DNA of 64,000 nucleotides, from NCBI GenBank assembly GCA_944474755.1, contig OX104115.1, positions 35,103,080 through 35,167,079 on the forward strand, written 5' to 3'. Made by a program: the position numbers and the translations under genes. The notes below the pieces were generated by a model. The model made no database searches. It was given only the letters and a program-made list of their open reading frames with translations, and was not told where the DNA came from. Shown one piece after another: positions 33,247-47,465 of this stretch (position 1 is its first letter; the number at the start of each line of letters is the position of its first letter). Source of the DNA: Limnoperna fortunei. Its lineage: Eukaryota; Mollusca; Bivalvia; Mytilida; Modiolidae.

Positions 33247-36200
33247 ATGCCTTTCGGCAGGATACGTCGTATTAATGTGATAGCTAATGAAAACCTAAAC
33301 AATGTTAATTTATCCACCAAAAAGAAGGAGGTGGGTTCAATAGTTTTGGAACGATATGAGACAAAAAATGACGAAAAACAAATCATTAACATTTCGCAGA
33401 AGAATGCAAGTATGTTTAGACTCTGGCAAGAGTTCCGAGAAAATACCACATTACATGGTCTTAAGAATGCAAAAATAGAAAACAAATATCATTTGAGATG
33501 GTAAGTGCGATTTTGACTTTTTCATAATTCATAGCTTAAAATAAAAAAAAATTAAATTATAATAAAATTTCAAATTAGTTTAATTTGTTTACCTTTGTTT
33601 CAACATTATTAAAAACTTCGAATTGCATGCTATAAATTTTTAAGGACATAGGCGATGCCCTTACCATTGGTTGTACAACATTTAAACATTTAATATTTCT
33701 ACCCCATGTACAGTATAAATCCAGGCGTATTTTTGAAAAGTCGACTTGATAAATGCTGTGAAATATTCAAAAGCGTTCGGTTCAGCTTAATTCTATGGTG
33801 CATAATGAAAGAAAGAATTTTTCTGGAGAAATATTTATACAATAGTAGTCTTTTTCTTGTTTTGTGGTTCACAAAAACAAAGCGTAATTTAGATTTTTAG
33901 TGAAATATATTTACTGCATGTAATATATGTCGGCTCTTGAAAATCGGCTTATCTAATATATTCTATCCTAAGTCTCTTTACAGTTGAGAAAACAACTTAA
34001 TTTGTTGCTAATCAACATGAGAAATTGACTGACCTAAAATTTTGTAAATAGTTTTCAATGTTAGATTTTTTTTTAAATTTTGGAGATAAAGATGGCCGTC
34101 GTGACTTTTAAAATATCTTTTGGTAATGTCTGTCTCAGCTTTTATCATTCCAAAATACTCTAGAGCCATTGATATGAACGTTAACTTTTGTTCGCGTGAC
34201 ACTGTTTTATGATATTTGATATCTTGCACGAAATTTCATATTTTAGGACTGAAGTGTCCAATTAGTAAAAATACTTTTTGAACTTAAAATATGCGACAAA
34301 AAGATAGCTGATAAAACGTTGCTCGCCTAAATAATGAACGATTAATGAATAATAAATAATACAAAAATCATTGAAAACGAACGACATAATTATGTATTTG
34401 TAAGTTGGTTACGATATATTTTTTATGCAATGTTTTACTTAGATATTATAGAAAATTTTATTTCAATAGTATTCAAAAACGTACTGTACACCAACCGGTA
34501 ACGTGTAAGTCCCGTTATAAAGTAAGTCTTTGTCAACATTTCTCTGTTTACTTTACACTTTGCTTTTACAGGGTAGTATGGATCTTTGCTTTAGTCGGGA
34601 TGGGTGCACTTTTGGTGTACAATGTCTATGGACTGTATATTTACTACAAAACCAATCCAACCATAACGAACATAAATGTGCAATTTGTCCAAGAAATGTC
34701 ATATCCCGCCATTACTATATGCAACTTGTCACCATACAAGAAGACTGCAGTCAATGCAACTCCTGCATTGGCGTTACATTTACTTCACAACGGCAGACTT
34801 GGCACCATCTTACCTACGTTGAACTATTCTTATCCAGAATTTGCAGAGTTACATAAGGCTATTCCTGAAGATTGGTTATCCAAGGTTTCATTTGACCTCA
34901 ATGATATGTTTAAATATTGCGTCAACCAGGGACTTCTTGTTTCTTGTACAGATATCTTGTCAAAGAAGATAACGCAATGGGGTACATGTTTCACGTCCAG
35001 AGTGAACGGAAGTATGACTGGGTCCGCAAAGGCTTTAACATTTTACATCGACATTAAGCAAAAAGAAGAGTATGTATACAATGCTAATATGGCTGCTGGA
35101 GTTAAGGTACGTGAACGTTATATGCTACTCATCGTGCTATGTGTATGTATGAACATTTTAGTTGGTGTATGTCGTCTTCCTCAACAAGGGTTTTGTTGAA
35201 GAGTGGTTAGGATACTAGTCATCTAGTAACGATCATGTTTCTATTAACAATGAGGTTGAAGGTGTGATTTTCCCTGCAGGCAGGATTTGTTCGACTATAA
35301 TCTTCATGGACAAGAATTGTTGTCTTTTTTAACGTAAGTCAGAGGTTCTCGCCTATAACTCGCAATAAAAACTGGACACCATTATATAGCTAGAAAATTA
35401 CGGTCCAAATATTATGATATTATATTAATGTATATGCCGATTTAAGGAAAATGATGCCGCACGGTGTAAATACTTTAAAATCAATAATGTCTTTTAAACA
35501 TTTTACGATTATATTCCCCAATAAATTCAGAATCAATCCTTAATAATGTTAAAATGATAATAATTATTGATTTTGTACCAAACCGTTTATTCTGGAGGTT
35601 AGAATTAATTACTCGAAGGTAGTTACATTATTGGCATAGTCAATACAATATATTTTATTCCAAGACTATTCATATTAATATAAATAATTTATCTTTGAAA
35701 GTAGTTTTTATTTTACATTCACTTAAACTTCTTTTGTGATTTTGTTCATAATACTTGGATTTATAGGGTTACTTACATGTAACTAGGTAGAAAATATTTC
35801 CATGTTATAAACAGTACATATTATATTTTGTTACTTTTAAGATAGTCCTACATGACCCAGACGAAGACCCAGACATTAGCAATAAAGGCTTTATTTTGTC
35901 TCCTGGATTTTCTACCTACGTGTCAATGAAAATGACGAAGGTATAAACAAACATTATAATTTCAAAAAAATTGGAACTACTGTATCTATGTTCTACAAAT
36001 TGTTGAACTGAAAACAGCTAATTTCTAAAAACTAATACCATACTGTTAGTACGAAGAAATTGACAAAATAACTCATACTTTAAATATTATTACTACAGAC
36101 AATATCATTTTAAAGATTATGACAATAAGCATGTTTTTCGTACGTTAAAGTCATTTGTAATTTATATAAATATGTAGGTAAATACACTCTCTACGATACC

Positions 36201-37539
36201 ATAAACACTCTGGTGAGTGGAATATTAAATCACTTTAGTTCTTAAAACCAAAAAGCGCAATCAGCATATCATGTCATGCGTCAATACAATTTCTACCTAG
36301 TTATAAAATTGTTTTTAAAAATGCAGAAATCGTTCGGAACAAAGAAACAAAATGCCAAAAATCAGTCGAGAAGTCCGAAGTACTATCATGTACTAAAATA
36401 TAAATTTAATACAGGATTTGAGGCTTCTAGTCTTTGATAACTTTAAAAAATGTCAACTTTGTAATATACAATAGTCTTAGAATTTTGATATTTCAGCAAT
36501 TTTAAGGATATAAATTGATCAATCAAATGCTAGTGCGTAATTTTTCATTACAAGAATATTAATTATTAACAACAACCAAAAAACCAAATAAACATAATAA
36601 TATAGAAAAATTGATATAATATTTGGTACATATATGCGGAACTGCTAGTAAAAACGAAAAAAAACCTTATAAATACATCTACATGCAAATAAATAAATAA
36701 ATCAAGTTTTATTCTTGAAAGATTCTTTCTTCGTATACAAACATAAACAATCGTTTACAGAATGTACTTAATTATAATTATTCCTTGTAGTATAAGTATT
36801 TACCAGAACCGTACAAGGCTGCGGGGGACCAGTATTGTGTTGATACTAAAGCCCCAGAGTACAAAAACCCGCTTAAATATTACCCTGTATACAGTTCTAC
36901 AGGATGTATCCTTGAATGCAGAAGAAACTTTATTGTGGGTACATGTGGTTGTAGGGCACCAACTGACCCAGGTAAGTCTTCAATTTACTTTTGACAATAA
37001 CTGCTGCAAAACAACATCTGAACCTGGTACAGTCTCAGGAACGTATAAGTTTTATCGTTCGTACATCGTGCGTTTATCGTTCGTGCAACATCCGTACATC
37101 GTTAGTACATCGTGCATATATCGTTCGTATATGGTACCGTGTAACGTATACTATATCGTGCATCGTTCTCTCTAGCGTGCATCGTATGCTGAATCGTTTG
37201 TTCTATCATTCATTATATGGTTTTCCGTTAAAATTAGCGTATATCATATGGTTTATCGTATATCATATGGTTTATCGTGTGTGTTATCGTTCGCCGTATG
37301 GTTTTTCTGTTGTATTAGCGTACATCGTATAGTGCTTGGGCAATTTGATTTTACATGCACATAATTTACGTTTAATAAACTGCAACATTAAATAACATCT
37401 TTCTGCTCTAAATATAATAACTTTGCATTAATAGTTTTTATATACATGTACCATAATGAATCATTGACGTAAAAAACAGTGTCTGATTTTTTTGTACTTA
37501 ATATAAACTGTAATTTTGTCTGTTGAAAAGGAACAAAAA

Positions 37540-37611
<72 letters not shown>

Positions 37612-40600
37612 AATCTTCTAAGTGTATACGAATATAAATAAATTTTGCGAAAATACTGACTTTTTATTGGCTGGAACATATTTTCTATCAGAGAATGGAA
37701 AACAAATTTGATCGTCATGGGACACTCGCCATTTATGTCATATATTACTCCATATGAAACTAACAGTTTTTGTATTGATCTCTTTTTTCAAAAATGCCTA
37801 GTTACAATAATAAAATTATTGAGTTGATTCTATTGTTTGAATTTATTTATAAGTATTAACTACAAACAATATTTTCGCCATCGAGGGATAACGATATTTC
37901 CGTTGTGCACATTTAATATAATCCGCTTGGTACATTAATATGTTTATGTAGGATAGCAACCTACTCAAGTATGTATTAAAATCATGCTGGGTATATGTGA
38001 ATGATTGGCAGAAAAGATAACGGTAGTGTGAAGAACATGGTTAAGATAGATGTAGAATATGTACCAGCCAGTTCAACGCAAGTCACCCTAACAGATTTTA
38101 GCATTCATTTTTAAAGTTGAGCATTCATATATGGAAACGTTACGTAAACATAACAATAAACTTTTTGATACTAGTACTTGTATCATGGATCACTTACAGA
38201 AATTAATGTTATAAGATGGCTTGGAAACTGTACTGGAGGTAAAACACATACAAATTTAATGATGAATTTTTTTTCAGGAAATGAAACCCTTTGTTCCCAT
38301 GCTGTACTAGCATTATGTTACAATCAGCATGAAGGTATGCACAAATACGATTATTTCAACTCATGACGTTTTGCACTTATAATTATCGTAAAACACCATT
38401 CAAACAATAAAGATTATCATATACTAATCAAATATATCTGTGAACAAAGCATACAACAATGAAATAACAAAAAACTAAATTGCCATCAGATATTTGCATT
38501 CATGATACACTATATTTCTTTCGTGCATCGATTATTTTTTTAATAACTTCAAGTGGTAACAAACGGCATCAACAGTTGTTTATACTGCAATTGTGTATTA
38601 TTTAAGAGTTACTTAGTTATCGTTTACTACCCTTGTAATATAACAGTTGTACAACACTTCAAGTATAAATACAGTTATGGGTTATTGGTTCTATTTGGCT
38701 GAATAAATGTATAAAACAAAAAAAAAAACTGTTTAGCGAATGTTGCTTCTTCATTTTTTAAGGCAACTTTTTTATTACTCACAGTGGAATTCGACTCCAG
38801 CGCAGAGATGAAAGAACAATGTCAATGTATGGTATCATGCGAGTTTACAAGCTTTGACCAGAGCATATCTACAGCAAAGTTTCCAGCTGATATTTACATA
38901 CCTGCACTTAATTCTATGGGATTTGAATACTTTAAGTACGCTGTTAATATTTAACATAATCAATTTAAGTTTCCAAAAACACACATGTTTTTTTTAAAAT
39001 TTGTTTCATGTATACTAGTTAATCATCAATGTGCTTAGAAAACATAAGGTCATCATTATAGACTTCCATGGCTGTCTGTCATGAATCATTCAATTTCTTT
39101 CTATCGTAATATTTCTGTTTGGGTTGACAAAATCATTTACTTTCTTGATGTTATTCCACTCACTTGAAGTGAGTTTTTCCGTTCTTTTATTATGATTATT
39201 ATTTTAGTTTTGGTGGAATTGATCTTAAGTCCAATCTTTACTGCTGATGTTGCAAGCAGGTTTTTTTCTGGCATGTCATCAATTGTATTTAATAACAGGG
39301 CAATGTTATCTGCAAAATCAACGACTGCTGACCCTTTTAACAAGGTCCAGGGTATGCCTATGCGTTTTTTCCCAGTAGATTCTTTTATGATCAAACGAAT
39401 GTAGAAGGTAAAAAGGAGAGGAGAAAGCAGACTTCAGTTCGAAACTCGATGATCCCCTGCACTCTAGTCAGTATAAAGCCCATAGATTTAGTTTCAAGTG
39501 TTTTATGGATTACATAAGGACGAAGGATTTTCCATTGTTTTATTATGTGTTTTACATTGAATATTTGGTCTGCACATGATCTTTCGAATCTTACTTACTC
39601 TTTTAGTAGTTTTGATTTCAGCTATTCCTTTTAATAATAATATTAAAATTATTCGGTTGAAAATTAGTTTACAATACTTAATGTAAAATTTACAATATTT
39701 AGCATCTGCATTCTATTCATTATATGTACCTCAAACTAAAATATTGTTTCATTTTGTTATGTGACAAAATTAAGATACAATTGGTAAAAATTGTAATAAA
39801 AACAAAAACAAACAGTTAAAAAAAAGAAAAGTTCTAAAAGGAACAAAAGTACAAAAACAGCCGTTAGAAAATCTAGGTTTTCAGCAAAACACAAACTGGG
39901 GAAACGTACGTGAATCAAATGAGTTTGACTATTGTTATATTTGAATTAAATTAAGATAGTAATAAAACAGCATGTATTTTTTAGGCAGCAAACATGGTTT
40001 TTGTAGTTATATCTATTATTTAAACCTTATTTATATTTTTTAAGAGAGAACTATTATTTTAGGTAAAATTTGCATTTTTGATCACATTAGAAACAATAAA
40101 AGATAAATCTTGTTAAGAAAACATTAAATAATATATTATTACAGGGAAAACGGTATAGAAGTTCGGCTTTATTACGACTCACTGAGTTACTTGTATGTGG
40201 AATCAATTCCAGAGTACAGTACAGAAGACATTGTGGGTAAGATGTTATTTTAACGTCTTTGAAATGTAATTAAAAATTATTGTTCGCGTAAATATATATA
40301 TCGTTATCGTTTTTATAGTTTTCATAGTATGAGTAAATGTCTAGAATTTCTAGAATTAAACTTCTATTGGATGTTTCTTTTTAAGACAATTCTCACAAAC
40401 TATATTCTGTAGTTTTGTCTAGTTCGTGTACATTCATTTGTCGACTCGTTGTAAAAATTATCAAATTTTTTTTATTTAAACCATAAAAAGGTCTTTTACA
40501 AAGATTACTTAATATTGAAAACACAACATTCGTGCATTTTCTACCAAATTTATAAATAAATTGTACTTTTTATGTTATATATGGTCAGTTATAAATTGTA

Positions 40601-43600
40601 TCCCTTATTCTAAGATATGTTTGATTTTGCTTTGAGGAATTATTTTACGTATAAATATATAATAATAATATACGTATAACAACATAGACAACAGATAAAT
40701 TCTGTTGGTGTAAAATACCAAAAAATTTTAAAGCAATACAGATAGGTTTAACCTAAGGTTTATTTGTAAAATATATATAACGACATATTTGTAGTTCTGG
40801 ATTACATTAAATGACTAGCATTTGATTCAAAATAAATAATTCAACAAGCAAGACACATTTCAAAACTAACTCATCGATGTCTCTCATTTTAACCCAGATG
40901 CATCATGCACGTACGATTCAAGTTTTGTTGATGAATCCCATCCATGCTTTCGTGGCAACTTGATTACTTAAAAGACCACATTGTTTAATAGCGAGGTATA
41001 GGTCATAATCACGATTATGGTTGATAATTGTCATTAGCATTATTATTGTCATGAAGAAATAACTAGCCACATTACAATTAGATGATCATGTGACTGGCGC
41101 TGGGAAACAGAAGCTCAGTTATTAAAGTGCATTACGTTGGTGTTGTGTCGCATTTTCGCCCGGTAACATTACAGGTAGCAAACACAAAAACTCATATTGA
41201 ATCATTCGTGAGCCATAACTTGGGATATTCTACTGTGCTACTCATGAAAATATAAACAAAAAAGCAGCAGTATCACATTGATAATTTGTTAACTATACAT
41301 AAAGCTGGTGGGAGGGTGAGTTTTAACTTTTAATTTTGAATCTTAGCACTGCGAAAAGAAAAAAAAACGCAACTCAACTTGTCACAATACCACACAGAAA
41401 GACATAATGAGGTCATACAGCCTCATTGCTCGAGAAGCATTAATCAAATTTACAAAAACGAATGGAATGATATTTAATATTAGAGTCATTCAGTCAACAG
41501 CAAAATAGATATGTGGTTAAATACAAGTGGTCGTTATCTTTAAAAGAAAAAGATAGTTAGAATGCCGTGCAAAAAATTTCTGAATTTTAATCTGATTTAT
41601 ACCAAATTGTATAAATCGATGTATTTGTTATAAAAAATAAATTTGAAAAGTAATCAGCTAAGAATCTGAATTTTTGACGAAATCGTATTGATAAATTGTG
41701 ATGCTAACGATAATAAGTTTATACAGTATACTACGCCAAAGTCGTGTTCTTTTTTCTCAAGACTTATTGCGACGCTAAAACAAAACAAATATTTGAAATA
41801 TAAATTACTAATATGAAGAGATTTTATTATCAAAATTGAAGAAACATCATACCATATCCGACAACGGCCATCCACTCTTTATGATAAAAAAGCACTTTAA
41901 AGGTAAAATTAAAATCAATTTGACATCAATAAAATGTAAATGTTTGTTTTTAAATTACAACAAAGATTTCAAACAAATTGTTTAAAATTTGTGAAATGCT
42001 CTTTTGAAACCCTAACAATCATGACATTAATGTGACGTCCCCAATATTAAGACAAACGTCACTGGTACACTTGAATCTAGATGAACTGTTAGGGTGCTCG
42101 GAAGTGACGTCAATCATGAAAAAAAACTTCATGTATCCGTACGATTTAAACTGATAAAATTTGTCTTATAACTTTTAATGTACATAATCACATTCATCCC
42201 CAGTAACAGTACACAGCGACAGATCCCGTGTTCAACTTCAAAATTAAATAAAATGCAATATATACCATTATAGCAGCCACTACAAAAACATCCAACTGTA
42301 ACTGGAATTGATCCCGATTATGAACTTCCTGAGTGACAAATTTCTAAGACATCCGAAATGAATGTTACAATATTTATGCCAACATAAAACATCCAACTGT
42401 AACTAGAACTGATCCATAAAGACAAAAGAATCCATACTAAAATGGACATTTTAATCACTTAATGGTTTATCAAATTATGAACTGAAAAAAATTTAAAAAC
42501 CTCCGCACAATTTGAATATTTTACACCAAATCAAACTGTATGTCAACATGATTATTTTAGGTCATGATCTGGTGATATCTTTGGGACTAAGTCCACCAGC
42601 AGAGGCATTGATCATGTATGTCACCGTGTCTATTAAAGGTCTTGGTCTTTAATTGTTAATGGTCGTTTTACAAAGGTGGTTCAATGAAGGAAAAGCGCAA
42701 ATGGAAATTAGGATAGCAGTCATTCAGTCGCTCCAGCCAAATTCTTGCTAGAGACATATTTAGAAACCACTTGGGGCGGGGGAAAAACAAATTAAAAAAA
42801 TTATATACATTGAAAAAATCTTAAGTACACATTTAGTATAAATTTATCTAAAATTCCTCATACGAAAATTATTCTGAGAATGTGTGTAAATTTAATAATT
42901 AACCGAAAAATATTTGTTTATTATATCACTGGCAAATGAGATTCATGTCACCACAGGCATGTTAATCATGGGCTAGTGATATTTTCGGTGACAAACAGTC
43001 CACGAGCAGAGGCATTGATTCAGTGGCTTCAAATATAACAAAAGCATAAGATTTACTACGCCAGACGCAGATTTTGTTCAGTCACATTTAAAACATCCCA
43101 TGGTTTTGTTGCGAAAAACAGTTTTGTTCTAGTCCGTTCTTTAACAACACAGACGATATGCGTTTATCAATTTGTTAAATTATTTATCCAAACTGTTTTA
43201 ATTGAAGTATCTTTTAACTTATGCAATATTTTGATCCGAAATAAATGATGTAAGCTTCTTTTTTGTCACCTTTCATTCAGTTTTATTTGCTGCAAACTAT
43301 TACTGCGATGATCCTTTTAATTTGTCCCAAGTAACATGTTCCGGTCCTGACCGCAATTAAATACTGGTTACTGTAGGTTAAACCAACCATTATTCAATCT
43401 TGCGTTAATCCGTCATATCAATGGGCGGAGGTTTTCTTTCTCATAAGTTATGTGGCTTTACAATAACTTTCTTTACAGGTATCTTGGGTGGCCAGATGGG
43501 AATATTTCTTGGAGCAAGCCTGTTGACAGTATCCGAGTTACTTGAGTTTGTTATTCTGATTGTAATTTTGTTTGTAAAGAGATGTGTCTGCTCTTTGTGC

Positions 43601-43651
43601 ACCAAAACAGACGTTCGAAAGGAACTTAAATCGTCCAGAACAGCTGAATAA
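33247..43651 (+). CDS. DEG/ENaC (ASIC/ENaC-like) sodium channel subunit, gene 3, complete
   Basis: Eight coding exons: 33247-33500, 34572-35106, 35842-35940, 36791-36971, 38278-38334, 38785-38935, 40145-40236, 43479-43651, with the standard phases, giving 513 aa. HG motif H70-G71 (TTLHGLK); TM1 about 86-107; YPAITICN signature; ectodomain cysteine blocks in exons 4-6; NGIEVRLYYDSLSY in exon 7; TM2 with GGQMGIFLGAS, filter at 468-470; basic tail KRCVCSLCTKTDVRKE. It differs from genes 1 and 2 by a net loss of nine residues in the variable ectodomain loop just after GTCFT and by an added residue in KQKEEYVY. The longer N-terminal tail (ERYETKNDEKQIINIS) resembles gene 5 more than gene 2. Introns 4, 6 and 7 are swollen by repeats, including a LINE fragment. 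Confidence 0.93.
37045..37330 (+). repeat. Degenerate minisatellite rich in TATCGT/CATCGT
   Basis: Repeated TTATCGTTCGT, TACATCGTGC, TATATCGTTCGTATATGG and TATCATATGGTTTATCGT units with units of mixed length. It starts about 75 bp after exon 4 of gene 3. CpG content is much higher than in the surroundings. Confidence 0.8.
37536..37611 (+). repeat. Tetranucleotide microsatellite (AAAT)n
   Basis: About 18 near-perfect AAAT units in gene 3 intron 4. The open frame on the minus strand (37461-37718) is low-complexity (IYLF repeats) and not a gene. Confidence 0.98.
37937..38075 (+). repeat. Decayed copies of exon 4 3' end in intron 4 of gene 3
   Basis: TTATGTAGGATAGCAACCTA then TATTAAAATCATGCTGGGTA (37944-37995), and GTTAAGATAGATGTAGAATA (38039-38058), resemble the exon 4 end GGTACATGTGGTTGTAGGGC and following bases. 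The same extended unit is seen in introns 4 of genes 1 and 4. Confidence 0.5.
39137..39470 (-). mobile_element. Non-LTR retrotransposon (LINE) reverse transcriptase fragment
   Basis: The minus strand encodes RLIIKESTGKKRIGIPWTL, then VVDFADNIALLL (the RT active-site block; the second Asp of the usual FADD reads Asn here) and KIGLKINSTKTKII. This order (GI.WT..., FADDIALL, VGL.IN..KTK) is typical of LINE reverse transcriptases. The upstream part, about 39400-39470, is still recognisable but out of frame. It is a dead, truncated insertion in gene 3 intron 6. Confidence 0.85.
40237..43478 (+). other. Intron 7 of gene 3 (longest intron between exons 7 and 8)
   Basis: No coding sequence was seen. 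It includes a 9-bp inverted pair ACCCTAACA/TGTTAGGGT (42009-42017, 42087-42095) with TGACGTC motifs. Two related stretches, GTCCACCAGCAGAGGCATTG near 42591 and GTCCACGAGCAGAGGCATTG near 42998, are a repeat family. ACGCCAGACGCAGATTTTG near 43060 is a relative of the 13786 repeat. Confidence 0.6.
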
Positions 43652-44454
43652 GAACTTGGTTCTCACATGTAGATCATTCATGTATTTTTGCAAATAATAA
43701 GTAAATCCGTGCAGACGTTAAAAGTATTCTTGTAATCTAGGTTTGGAGATAAGGGTCTGGAATGTCAATAAGTGTGATGCAAACTTAACCAAAACTAATA
43801 ATATATTTGTTACAGTTAAATTGTGCCAGTTTTTACCGAAAACAAATAAAGTAAAATATAATTGTCTTTAAATTGTTTTATCTTTATTAGGTATTTCTTG
43901 AAATAATATTAAAAATCGCATGTATACAAAGACGGTATCAGTTTTTTATTGTAACAGTTACTAAAACAATGACAGACTTTACAAAAAAGATTTCGCTATA
44001 CTTCCAAGCACTTCAAACCAATTCTATAACTAGGAGTTAGTATGAGATATAGTTAGAACAACAATGATGACAAAACAGGGATCGTAATTTCAAGAGGAGA
44101 TGTCTAATTTACAAAGACAAATGTCTTTATTTTAATGACATGCTAAACACATAACCGCGTAGAAAAGGTTCAGAATTTTCCGAATATATATTAGCTGGGT
44201 ATAAATTTAAATACCTGTTTTAACTAATCAAAAACATTGATGCTGCTGTGGTTGCGGACCAGAAAGCAAAACGATATTGGAACGATTCTTTCAGTTAAAA
44301 AAACTCGTTCGTCTACATTCTGTGATTTATAAGTGATTAAAATTAACTGCAATACAGATATATAAATCTTCACTCACATAATTCTGATAAAGATGTAATT
44401 TTTGCGAATAATGTTGAAAGGAATATTTCAAATTTTTGAACGAATTATGCGATA

Positions 44455-44530
44455 TAACATGATTTGGGTCTGTTAACGTCTAATAAACCGAGAAGTTTAT
44501 GAAAGGTGTAAACAGAACCAAACCATGTTA
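44455..44530. repeat. Imperfect palindrome with AATAAACCG loop
   Basis: Arms TAACATGATTTGGGTCTGTT (44455-44474) and the complement of 44511-44530 (TAACATGGTTTGGTTCTGTT) differ at two of 20 positions. The loop TAATAAACCGAG resembles the loop of the 1318-1451 palindrome. Confidence 0.65.
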
Positions 44531-46289
44531 AGAGTATAACCTGTTATATTACATTTTAACAGTTTTAATGTTTTTAATGTTAGCAGTATTTATTAAACCG
44601 TAAAAATATCTCGAACTAAGTGCTTGTCTATCAGACAACCATGCACAATCAAATGTTTGCACAGAACTTTTTAACAGTGTTTGAAAGATATCTACCTTAA
44701 CATCATGATGACCCAGCGCTCAACTTCGTTTTCAAAAATACAACAATGTTCCAGGCAATACATTTTGCTACGTAATCATTCTTGTTCCTCTAAGGATTGA
44801 CTCTGTGACTTACCAGCAGTAGCAGTATTATATACACTGGTTAATTATTTATTAATCTGCAATATTGCTTCTAAACATTGTGATGTAATTTGTTGAAGTG
44901 TAGACTACTAAAAAAGGCATGACAGTTGCCAGACTATTCACAAAGGGGTAAAGTCAACGGTACATAGGATTAAAACCAGCTCATAATAAACAATTATGGT
45001 TTTGAATTAGACACTTCGTCTCGTAGAAACGAACTTATAAATCTGACTCAGTTTAACTAAATGCTGCAAAGAATGGACTTAAAATAGCCAAAGAAATAAA
45101 ACGCTTCTGAAGAAAGATTAAGAATTATTTACGACCGATATTTTAATTATATGAATCAATGGGTAAAAGACCGAAACTTTGAAGAAATTTAACAACTGAA
45201 AACGGAGTGGAATGAAAATGGTTGCAAGACGTTCAATAAAGAGGAACAACTGTCCTCATCCCAGATTAAATGTTTCTTAGCAAACCTATTGGAAAAACAC
45301 ATCACACTATCTGGTAAAAATCGCACAAATTTATACCAAATGGGCGATTTTGCCAAGGATGTAAAATACAGCTATATGCATAATTCGAGAAATGTTAGTA
45401 AAGTCTTTGGCCAGGTGCCAATTTTTATGATTTTACTTCGTATGAAAAATATTTCAACTAAGATGGTCAATTTGTTATCTTCATATTATATGACAACCTA
45501 TACGTACCAACATCATTCAAATCAATAAATCTAACCCTATATTACAAAAATAGAATCAATTATTTTGTTTAAATAGTAACAGCGTGGAAATGTTTTGCTG
45601 GTGATAAGCAACATTTCATGCTTATTCCTTTTGACTATACAACATTATTTAAGTTTTTTTTTAAAAGTGTCTATTCTTTTCATGGTTTCTCGTACATATT
45701 AGTTTATAATTTTTCGAGGTCTAAATAGTGGTAGTGTCTCATGATCTTAAAGTAATTCTATTAAAAAAAATTGCATAGAGTGTAATGTAATATTGGTGTT
45801 TTCGTTTTAATTTTAAGAAATTATCATGATTTTAGAACATTTTAAAACTCCTTGTTGTTACTTACTTATATATTTTCCAACTGTCATTTTTTGTTTTCTT
45901 CGATTTATTTCTTTATGAATCTGAACATTGTTTTAAGTTCTATCTTTGTCCCATCAATTTTAGTAAACGACAAAATTTAATAAGTAGATAATAGAAAATT
46001 GTTTATATCAACATAGAATTACAAATGCACAAGTCCAATCCCTTTTTAATGCTTTCTTACTTTTTTGCTAGGATCTTCTTAGCTAACTCTCGATATATGC
46101 TTTAACAAAGATTGTAAACAGCCAATTCTCATTAGAAAGCTTATTCATTCAACAAGATTTTGCGCACAATGTACTACAGTCTTGTACATATAGTTGTCCG
46201 CAGATCAAAATTTTTGACAAAATGAACTATATGTTTATTCTGCATCCTAATTCTGTGGAGATTTGTTCTATTTAGCGTATGCACTAGCA

Positions 46290-46640
46290 TGACCTTTCCA
46301 GATTTACACTGATTTGAAAATGTGTGTTAGCTGGTAGATCAGGCGATGCTTACCCTGCGGGGTCTTCTTATCTGTTTTACCACTTTTGTAAATCTTTTGT
46401 TACTGCCCTTGATTTTTTTCTAGAAAACCTTGAGCTACTGTTTTAATTAGCTGGCATTTGAAGCGTTACATACCATCTTCATTATAACAAAATTTATTAA
46501 TATTGTTATTTGTATTCATAATCTCATTCAGTCAAAATAAATAGCTAGTGATTAAATCTTTGAAAACCCAACAACCAAAATTGCATTGTACAATCATTTT
46601 GTTCTGGAAATATAAACGTCATACCAGCAGATTCAAAACG
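46290..46640 (+). repeat. 5' flank of gene 4, paralogous to 5' flank of gene 5
   Basis: AAACCTTGAGCTACTG, GCGTTACATAC, TTATTAATATTGTTATTTGT, ATTCATAATCTCA, GATTAAATCTTTG and GCATTGTACAAT occur in the same order at 57960-58150 before gene 5. Homology continues in patches up to exon 1, marking the unit of segmental duplication. Confidence 0.75.
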
Positions 46641-47465
46641 TAAAACTGATTTTCCAGATGTATCTTTTTCAATATTGTTTAGAAATACCTTCCAGTCGGA
46701 CAAAATTCTACTAAATATAATTGATACAAACCATACATTTATGTTGTTTTAAAGCGGGGGGGGGGGAATAATTTTCGTCAATATTTTGCCCCGAGCGCTA
46801 GCAAAAGCTAAATTATAACGAATGTAATTATCACCCATGTTAAACCAAACAACAATAAATTATGGTATGCCTGGATATTTCGATTTTGATGATTAATGCT
46901 GTAATCTGTACATTAACGCGTTATTCAATTACGCGTTAGTGTAAAGATGTTCCGCGTACATCCCGCGTTTCAAAACGTAGATCAGTGAAAACATATTACC
47001 AGTATGTTAAACTATGAAATCGCAGTAGTCGTAAACAAAATAACAACTTTATTTACGTTTTTGATAATGTCAACCGATTGAAACCAACAACTTATGCACG
47101 TGCAAACTAATTTTATTGGAGTTTTAACACTGCTTTACATATCGAAAGCATGCCGTCATAGTAAAATTATGATTTGTTACAAAATGCACACTATTTTACA
47201 GCATTAATAATTGTAAAAGTCACTGCAATTTCTGAGGATCCTATTAATGTATCTAAATATTTATATTCTTCATGTACGTACATCGTCATATATTTGTAAA
47301 ATGTTCTGGTACGAGATTAAATTGCCCTAAACATACATTTTATATAAATACTTAAAAATTGTATAAGTAATAGTTACATTTACACAAAGACAAACAAGGT
47401 AATTTGCTGTGGCATAAAGTGTACAAGGATTTTAATGTATGTGCATACAATACTGACAAATAGCG

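Noticed and set aside
36762..37332. Open frames of 137 and 113 codons across gene 3 exon 4 and intron 4
   Set aside because: One is a shadow frame of exon 4 running into the TATCGT minisatellite; the other is minisatellite only.
37461..37718. 85-codon minus-strand frame with IYLF repeats
   Set aside because: A translation of the (AAAT)n microsatellite.
42009..42095. ACCCTAACA/TGTTAGGGT inverted pair as telomere-like sequence
   Set aside because: Only one unit at each side, so no telomeric array; at most a short inverted repeat.
45289..45528. 79-codon plus-strand open frame between genes 3 and 4
   Set aside because: No recognisable domain, AT-rich, no splice or promoter context; expected by chance in this length of sequence.
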